Assembly (NCBI GenBank): GCA_022563505.1
Contig: JADFNG010000005.1
Span: forward strand, 1 to 64,000
Reading direction: 5' to 3'
DNA: 64,000 nucleotides
Origin: Pseudomonadota bacterium
Lineage (GTDB): Bacteria > Pseudomonadota > Gammaproteobacteria > Steroidobacterales > Woeseiaceae
Part shown: positions 57,592 to 64,000 of the stretch, piece after piece
How the letters are laid out: every line of letters starts with the position of its first letter
Position numbering within the stretch: the stretch's first letter is position 1
The notes under the pieces: model-generated
Database searches by the model: none
What the model was told of the DNA's origin: nothing
Seen by the model: only the letters and a program-made list of their open reading frames with translations
Translations under genes and position numbers: made by a program

Positions 57592-59676
57592 TGATTTACT
57601 GAGAGTGGCGAGCTTGTTGAGGAACGAATCCTGCGCCGATTTGGGTGCGTCGCTGCCGGGGCTTAATTTTTCGTAAGTGCCATCTTGCCGCAGCTCCCAA
57701 GCCTGGCAATTATCGGCGAGAAATAATTCGAGATCTGCTTTCAGGCGATCTTTAAGCGGGCGCTGGCGTATGGGGAAACAGGTTTCCGTGCGACGGAAAA
57801 AATTTCGATCCATCCAGTCTGCGCTTGAACAGAAAAACTCCTCCTTGCCGTCGTTCAAAAAATAGAAAATACGGGAGTGCTCCAGAAAACGTCCAACGAT
57901 CGAGCGCACGCGAATATTCTCGGACAATCCGGGAACGCCCGGTCGCAGCGAGCAAATGCCGCGCACGATGAGGTCGATCTGGACCCCGGCTGCCGACGCT
58001 CGATACAACGCATCGATGATTCGAGGCGCCGTTAGCGCATTTATTTTCGCGATGATACGAGCGTCGATTCCCGCCTCCGCGTAAGCGATTTCACGGTCTA
58101 TGCGCATGATCATTTCGTCAAACAACAGGAAGGGCGCTGTCAGAATTCGGTCAAGATCTACCGCCGCCGTCAGGCTTGTCAACTGCATGAAAATTTTATG
58201 CACGTCTTCGCCCAGCTTCTGACTGCTGCTGAAATAGCTGTAGTCCGTATAAACTCGTGCAGTGCCGGGGTGGTAGTTGCCAGTGCCGAGATGCACATAG
58301 CGCCGCATCTTGCCCTGCTCTCGCCGCACAACCAGAGACATCTTCGCGTGTGTCTTGTAGCCCACCAGGCCGTAAATCACATGCGCTCCGGCTTCCTGCA
58401 GGCGATTGGCCAGCGAAATATTGGCTGCTTCATCGAAACGTGCCATGAGTTCAATGATTGCAGTCACTTCCTTGCCCGCAGTTGCCGCCCTGACCAAATG
58501 TTCGACGATGGGGGAATCCGCCCCGGTACGGTAGAGCGTCTGCTTGATCGCGAGCACATCAGGATCGGTCGCTGCGGTGGCGATGAATTCGATGACCGGG
58601 GCAAATGACTGGTAGGGGTGCTGCAGCAATATGTTGCGATTGTTCAACACCGTAAACAGGCTGGCGTCCGTCTTTAACGACCGCGGCAAGCCCGGCGTAA
58701 AAGCCGGATAACAGAGTTCCGGGCGTTCTGCCATGTCGCAGACTGCTACCAGGCGATTCAGGTTGACCGGCCCATCGACGGTGAAAAGATCGGCCTGGTC
58801 CAGAGAAAAATGATCCAGCAGGAAGTCGCACAAATCCTGTGGGCAGCGGTGGCTGATCTCCAGACGCACGGCGGCACCGTAACGACTGGCTGCGAGCTGT
58901 CCTTCCAGCGCGTGGATCAGGTCTTCGACTTCTTCATTATCCACATAGAGATTGCTGTTACGCGTCACTCGAAACTGGTAGCACCCGTCGACCTGCATCT
59001 GCGGAAATAAATCATCCACGTGCGCATGGATGATCGATGACAGGAAAACGAAGTTACTGCAACCTGGCTCACTAAGATGTTCGGGTAGTCGGATGATTCG
59101 CGGCAGGGAGCGCGGTGCCTGCACGATCGCCCGGTGCCTGCGTCGGCCGAAAGCATCCTTGCCATCGAGCCGGACGATGAAGTTCAGGCTCTTGTTCAGG
59201 ATTTTCGGGAACGGTCGAGATGGATCGAGCGTGAGTGGCGTCAGAACCGGCACAATTTCATCATGAAAAAATGCGGTCAGCCAATGTTTCTGATTTGCGG
59301 TCCAGTCTTCCCGCTTCGGGAAGAAAATATGCTCTTTCGCCAGCTCCGGGAAGATCACCGCGTTCAACATTTCGTACTGTTGGTCGACCAGTATCAGCGC
59401 CCGGCGCCGCAACTCGTCAAAAAGTTGCTGTGGCGCCAGCTTGTCAGGCCCCTGGGTTGGCGCACCGATTTCGAGCCTCTGTTTCAGGGCGGCGACACGC
59501 ACCTCGAAAAACTCATCCAGATTGGTGCAAGAGATACACAGGAATCGCAGTCGCTCAAGAATCGGTGTGTCCGAAATTGCCGCCTGATCGAGCACGCGAT
59601 AATTGAACTCGAGCATGCTGAGTTCACGATTGATGTACGGATCGGTTGGCAGGGACGCAGCGTCCACGATGGGCAC
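57583..59676 (-). CDS. ppk1: Polyphosphate kinase 1
   Basis: YINRELSMLEFNYRVLDQA; LIELMARFDEAANISLANRLQEAGAHVIYGLVGYKTHAKMSLVVRRE. Confidence 0.96.
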   Translation of the reverse strand: MPIVDAASLPTDPYINRELSMLEFNYRVLDQAAISDTPILERLRFLCISCTNLDEFFEVRVAALKQRLEIGAPTQGPDKLAPQQLFDELRRRALILVDQQYEMLNAVIFPELAKEHIFFPKREDWTANQKHWLTAFFHDEIVPVLTPLTLDPSRPFPKILNKSLNFIVRLDGKDAFGRRRHRAIVQAPRSLPRIIRLPEHLSEPGCSNFVFLSSIIHAHVDDLFPQMQVDGCYQFRVTRNSNLYVDNEEVEDLIHALEGQLAASRYGAAVRLEISHRCPQDLCDFLLDHFSLDQADLFTVDGPVNLNRLVAVCDMAERPELCYPAFTPGLPRSLKTDASLFTVLNNRNILLQHPYQSFAPVIEFIATAATDPDVLAIKQTLYRTGADSPIVEHLVRAATAGKEVTAIIELMARFDEAANISLANRLQEAGAHVIYGLVGYKTHAKMSLVVRREQGKMRRYVHLGTGNYHPGTARVYTDYSYFSSSQKLGEDVHKIFMQLTSLTAAVDLDRILTAPFLLFDEMIMRIDREIAYAEAGIDARIIAKINALTAPRIIDALYRASAAGVQIDLIVRGICSLRPGVPGLSENIRVRSIVGRFLEHSRIFYFLNDGKEEFFCSSADWMDRNFFRRTETCFPIRQRPLKDRLKADLELFLADNCQAWELRQDGTYEKLSPGSDAPKSAQDSFLNKLATLSKSST

Positions 59677-59734
59677 ACAACACCATTGGCTTCAGTCGGC
59701 CGATCAGTATAACAAGCTCTGCATTACAAAATGC

Positions 59735-60865
59735 TTAAGCAGCGCACACATATATCCCCCCGAGTATTTCCGGCTGCCTCGCGCCGGTTACAGAGGGCAA
59801 GTTTCCCGGCTGTCCGAGGATGGTTTGCCGGGCGAGCCACGCAAATGCGGTGGCTTCGACGTAGTCCGGGTCAAGGCCATGATCGCTGGTTGATGACCAT
59901 TTGACGGAGAGCGCCAATCGAGACAGGCCGTCCATCAAGGCGATATTGTGCACGCCACCGCCGCACACGAGAATTTCCTGTGAGCCGGCTGCATACTGGC
60001 TGACCGCGTCGCCGATCGACTGGACCGTGAGGGCGAGCAGTGTCGTCTGGATGTCGGTGGCCGAAAACGACTGGCCACCGGCATAGCCTTCAAGCCAGTC
60101 AATATTGAAATATTCGAAGCCGGTACTCTTTGGGGGCGACATGGAGAAGTAATCGTCCTGGAGCATTCGCGACAGCAAATCCGGCAGCACTTCTCCACTG
60201 CGGGCCCAGGCGCCGCCGTCATCGAACGGCCGGTCCTGTTCCTGTTGCGTCCACGCATCGAGCAGAACGTTGCCGGGGCCGGTATCGAAACCGGTAACAT
60301 CACTACCGCCTTCGGGCAGCACCGTAATATTGGCGATGCCGCCGATATTCAATACAACACGAGCATCTTTTTCGTCTGCAAAAAGCCACTGGTGAAAGGC
60401 CGGCGTGAGGGGTGCGCCTTCACCACCGGCGGCAAGATCACGTCGCCTGAAATCGGCAACGGTGGTGATCCCGGTGCCGCTGGCAATGATATTCGGGTCG
60501 CCTATCTGTAGTGTGAATGGACGATCGCTATGGGGGCAGTGTCGTATCGTCTGGCCATGACTGCCGATTGCCCGCACCCGTGAGGACGCTGTTCCCGCTG
60601 CATCCAGCAATGACGTTGCAGCGTCGCGAAAACAGGTGCCTACCCAATGGTCAAGTTTGCCGAGCGTATTAATCGTTGTTTCATCGGGCTTCCGGCTGGA
60701 GTTGATCAATGCCTCACGCAATTCGCTGGGATAGGCATAGCTTGCGGCAGCAATGGTTTCGCAATTCTTGTCGTCCAGTCGAACCAGCGCCGCGTCGATG
60801 CCATCCATACTGGTGCCGGACATCAGGCCGATATAAAGAGAACAGGGGTTCTCAGTGTCTGACAT
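59735..60865 (-). CDS. anmK: Anhydro-N-acetylmuramic acid kinase
   Basis: YIGLMSGTSMDGIDAALVRLD; GSHGQTIRHCP; VLNIGGIANITVLP; DTGPGNVLLDAW. Confidence 0.95.
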   Translation of the reverse strand: MSDTENPCSLYIGLMSGTSMDGIDAALVRLDDKNCETIAAASYAYPSELREALINSSRKPDETTINTLGKLDHWVGTCFRDAATSLLDAAGTASSRVRAIGSHGQTIRHCPHSDRPFTLQIGDPNIIASGTGITTVADFRRRDLAAGGEGAPLTPAFHQWLFADEKDARVVLNIGGIANITVLPEGGSDVTGFDTGPGNVLLDAWTQQEQDRPFDDGGAWARSGEVLPDLLSRMLQDDYFSMSPPKSTGFEYFNIDWLEGYAGGQSFSATDIQTTLLALTVQSIGDAVSQYAAGSQEILVCGGGVHNIALMDGLSRLALSVKWSSTSDHGLDPDYVEATAFAWLARQTILGQPGNLPSVTGARQPEILGGIYVCAA

Positions 60866-60870
60866 GGTGG

Positions 60871-62346
60871 TTAGTTGAACGAAAGCGAAGCGATTTGCGT
60901 GCGCTTGTAGCGGAGGAGTTCGTCGAGAATCGGTTGCACGGTCGCGAGAAATTCCGCGCGATATTCAGCCTTGATCGGTTCAGCTTGCGGCAGCGATACA
61001 GTCCGAGGATTACGATGCACGCCATTTACGCGGTACTCATAGTGCAGGTGATTTGCAGTCGCCAGTCCGGTGCTGCCAACGAAGCCGATCGTCTGTCCCT
61101 GTCGTACGCGTTTTCCGATGCGGGCGGATTTCGCGAATCCTGACAGGTGTGCGTAAAGCGTTGTGATATTGCCACCGTGTTGCAGGATGATGGCATTGCC
61201 ATAGCCGTTCTTGACGCCTCGAAAGATCACTTTGCCATCACCCGCTGCCATGATGGCGGTACCCTTTGGCGCCGCGTAATCCACGCCGCGATGCGCCCGA
61301 ATGGTATTGAGAACAGGGTGCCGACGTCTTGGATTGAAACTGGAGCTGATGCGCGTGAAATCGACGGGTGCCCGGACAAAAGCCTTGCGGACACTGTGGC
61401 CGTCGGGCGTGAAGTAGTCGGAACGATTGTCGCTGTCGATATAGCGAATGGCCTGGAACTTGCGGCCGTTATTATTGAATTCCGCCGCAACGATTTCACC
61501 GTCGGAAACGAATTCACCGTCTTGCCAAATTTCCTCATAAAGGACGTAGTAATTGTCGCCCCTACGAATGTCGAGGACGAAATCGACATCCCAGGCAAAA
61601 ATGCCCGCCAGGTCCATGATGAGCTTGTCGCTCAGGCCGGCTTCGGCGCCGCTCAGGAAGAGTGAACTGTCGATGCGCCCGTATGCCAGCGTCTTTTTCA
61701 TTTCGATCTGTCGATCGATAAATTCGGCCTGGAAGCCATCCGTTGCTTGCGTGATCAGTAACGAACGGGTCAGACTGAGTTCCCGGTAGAGGCTGATCAG
61801 GTTGCCGTCATCATGTTGAATTTCGAGTTCGTCGCCGGGTTTCAGCATGCGCAGGTAATCGCTTACGTCAGGCAAGCGGACGATTTCTGCGAGATGGCCA
61901 AGACTGATCTTGTGTTTGCGGAACAGTCCGTCGAGCGTGTCGCCAGAGGAGATCGTCCATGTAATCCGATCGTATTCGGGCTCCGGGAGCATGAGTGGGG
62001 GATGAAACGAAGACGGGCTAACCAACGTAGCGGTACCCGCTGCAACCTGGAACGGGCCATCGATGCCGAGCGAAACGGACGGCTCTGCAACAACGACCTC
62101 ATCGCTAATGTCCGCCACCGGCGGCACAGCGGTACCGGCAACATCATCGCGCGAGAGCAGCAATGCGATGCCGACCAGCGGCAATCCCAGCCCGACGGCG
62201 AACCACTGCACGGCTTTGGGCTTTCTTGATCTGGGTTTTGCAGACGACTTGTAGTCGTGGAGTAGCGGACTTACTGGACGACTCAACGCGGCGCCTCCCC
62301 AATCGCTCGAAGTCGCTACTCTACAGTGACACCAACGGCCCGTCAA
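60871..62346 (-). CDS. M23 peptidase, MepM/OapA-type (LysM-like + LytM)
   Basis: ISSSFNPRRRHPVLNTIRAHRGVDYAAPKGTAIMAAGDGKV; LHYEYRVNG. Start may be TTG at 62286. Confidence 0.92.
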   Translation of the reverse strand: MTGRWCHCRVATSSDWGGAALSRPVSPLLHDYKSSAKPRSRKPKAVQWFAVGLGLPLVGIALLLSRDDVAGTAVPPVADISDEVVVAEPSVSLGIDGPFQVAAGTATLVSPSSFHPPLMLPEPEYDRITWTISSGDTLDGLFRKHKISLGHLAEIVRLPDVSDYLRMLKPGDELEIQHDDGNLISLYRELSLTRSLLITQATDGFQAEFIDRQIEMKKTLAYGRIDSSLFLSGAEAGLSDKLIMDLAGIFAWDVDFVLDIRRGDNYYVLYEEIWQDGEFVSDGEIVAAEFNNNGRKFQAIRYIDSDNRSDYFTPDGHSVRKAFVRAPVDFTRISSSFNPRRRHPVLNTIRAHRGVDYAAPKGTAIMAAGDGKVIFRGVKNGYGNAIILQHGGNITTLYAHLSGFAKSARIGKRVRQGQTIGFVGSTGLATANHLHYEYRVNGVHRNPRTVSLPQAEPIKAEYRAEFLATVQPILDELLRYKRTQIASLSFN

Positions 62347-62515
62347 AAAAACTGTTAAAACTCATAGCTTTAAAGTCCAATACTAAATGCAATTCTCAAT
62401 ACGGACAGGACCCTGCGGTCTTGTCTTGCAGCCTGAGAAAAATACTGCAATCGAGTCTCCCCTCAGCCGTGCAGAATGCTAAAGTTCCGCGCCAAAGGAG
62501 CAAAGCAAAATACCC

Positions 62516-63715
62516 ATGATTGATATCAACGAACAACTTGCCGAACTGGCACGCGGAACGCAGGAAATTCTGCCGCAGGATTCACTTGCCAAGCGGCTCG
62601 CGAAGAAGAAGAAACTGGTCGTAAAAGCGGGGTTTGATCCAACCGCGCCCGATTTGCACATTGGCCATACCGTCCTGATCAACAAAATGCGCCAGTTTCA
62701 GGAGTTTGGGCATGATGTCGTTTTCTTGATCGGTGATTTCACCGGCATGATTGGCGATCCAAGCGGCAAGAACAGTACGCGCGCGCCACTGACCACGGAG
62801 CAGATTGCCGAGAATGCAGCAACCTACGAGACGCAGATCTTCAAGATTCTCGATCCGGAACGAACTCGCATCGAATTCAATTCAACGTGGATGTCGAAAA
62901 TGGGTGCCGAAGGAATGGTGCGCCTGGCGGCGCAACATACGGTTGCACGGATGCTGGAGCGCGACGATTTCCATAAGCGATTCAGCAATGGACAGCCGAT
63001 TTCCATTCACGAGTTCCTCTATCCGCTGGTACAGGGATATGACTCGGTAGCACTGCAGGCCGATGTCGAGCTGGGTGGTACCGATCAGAAATTCAATCTG
63101 CTGGTCGGTCGGCAGTTGCAGCAGAACTACGGTCAGGATCCACAGATCGTGATAACGACGCCATTGCTGGAAGGCCTCGACGGCGTGCAGAAAATGTCGA
63201 AATCCCTGAACAATTACATCGGCATCACAGAACCGCCCGGAGAGATGTTTGGCAAGGTCATGTCGATCTCCGATGATTTAATGTGGCGCTATTTCGAAGT
63301 GCTGAGCTTTCGACCGTTGCAGGAAATTGCCGCTTTGAAAACCGCCGTGGATGAGGGCAGGAATCCCCGCGACGTCAAGTTTGAATTGGCACAGGAGATT
63401 GTGGCCCGGTTCCACGATGCGGTTGCAGCGTCGCGCTCGCAAGCGGAATTCATTGCCCGCTTTCAGAAAGGGGCTATGCCGGAAGATATTCAGGAGATGG
63501 AAATTTCGAGTAATGATGGCAAGCTGGGCATTGCCCACCTTCTCAAGGCCGCCGGCCTGGTCAGCAGCACCTCGGACGCGTTCAGAATGATCAAGCAGGG
63601 TGCCGTCAGGATCGATGGTGAGCGGGTCGAGAGTCGTGATCTGAGCATTGCGGCCGGGACGACGCATATATATCAGGTCGGGAAGCGCAAATTTGCGAAG
63701 GTTGAGCTGACCTGA
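62516..63715 (+). CDS. tyrS: Tyrosyl-tRNA synthetase
   Basis: [22 protein letters not shown] (HIGH); [11 protein letters not shown] (KMSKS); C-terminal S4 domain. Confidence 0.96.
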   Translation: MIDINEQLAELARGTQEILPQDSLAKRLAKKKKLVVKAGFDPTAPDLHIGHTVLINKMRQFQEFGHDVVFLIGDFTGMIGDPSGKNSTRAPLTTEQIAENAATYETQIFKILDPERTRIEFNSTWMSKMGAEGMVRLAAQHTVARMLERDDFHKRFSNGQPISIHEFLYPLVQGYDSVALQADVELGGTDQKFNLLVGRQLQQNYGQDPQIVITTPLLEGLDGVQKMSKSLNNYIGITEPPGEMFGKVMSISDDLMWRYFEVLSFRPLQEIAALKTAVDEGRNPRDVKFELAQEIVARFHDAVAASRSQAEFIARFQKGAMPEDIQEMEISSNDGKLGIAHLLKAAGLVSSTSDAFRMIKQGAVRIDGERVESRDLSIAAGTTHIYQVGKRKFAKVELT

Positions 63716-64000
63716 CGGGGGTCGCCCTTGGTTACGGGTATATCGCTGTTGTGGTATCCGCTGAAATGCTGCGCGGCTGGATGCGGCAGCGGGGATTGCC
63801 CGTGACGCAGGCTGAATCGGCCCGTTGCTCAAGCAGGACTGCCCAGTGATCGCGCCCCGGCCGGAAGGCAGAAAAACAGGGAAACACCTGTATTTACCGG
63901 CAAATAGGCCGCTTTTTGCCATCGTGGGGAGAGTCAGCAACGGGCCTCCCGGCATGGATCTCATCCCACAGCAAAATATTGCCAGAAGTAGTTGACGGGC

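Noticed and set aside
1-64000. CRISPR arrays, tRNA/rRNA genes, prophage or transposase genes
   Set aside because: No regularly spaced direct repeats, tRNA-like cloverleafs, rRNA signatures or transposase/integrase motifs were recognised while reading; a tRNAscan/ISfinder/CRISPR search would be needed to be certain.

Overview
This is a gene-dense, chromosomal-looking 64 kb window, consistent with a gammaproteobacterium. Its core blocks resemble Pseudomonas-type synteny: yggT-proC-yggS / pilT-pilU, pyrB-ruvX-yqgE-tonB-gshB, and pilGHIJ-chpA-chpC. Other recognisable genes include an M14 carboxypeptidase-like gene (cut by the left edge), mltD, an L,D-transpeptidase, ppnN, htpG, msrB, an FKBP PPIase, ampD/ampE, tyrA, rppH, a bactofilin gene, erpA, ppx, ppk1, anmK, an M23 peptidase gene and tyrS. 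Vitamin B12 genes (btuF, ATP:cob(I)alamin adenosyltransferase, btuD, btuC) are split over two places. I saw no prophage, CRISPR array, toxin-antitoxin, restriction or classical defence locus. The most interesting signals are non-coding or remnant: (1) an orphan sigma-54 promoter with an upstream inverted repeat, driving a ~200-nt, A-rich, terminator-ended transcript (a candidate Hfq/Crc-type sRNA) at 44.8-45.2 kb; (2) a ~165-bp MITE-like repeat with two full copies in inverted orientation, each supplying the stop codon of the adjacent gene (hemJ, DUF6776-like), plus a half copy beside the sRNA; (3) a divergent or partial cobalamin riboswitch; (4) a ppx gene whose conserved N-terminus lies upstream of any ATG/GTG/TTG, suggesting an AUA start; (5) gene remnants (HU-like, frmA/adhC 5' end); (6) three tandem PilT/PilU-family ATPases. 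All calls come from reading the sequence; no database search was run.
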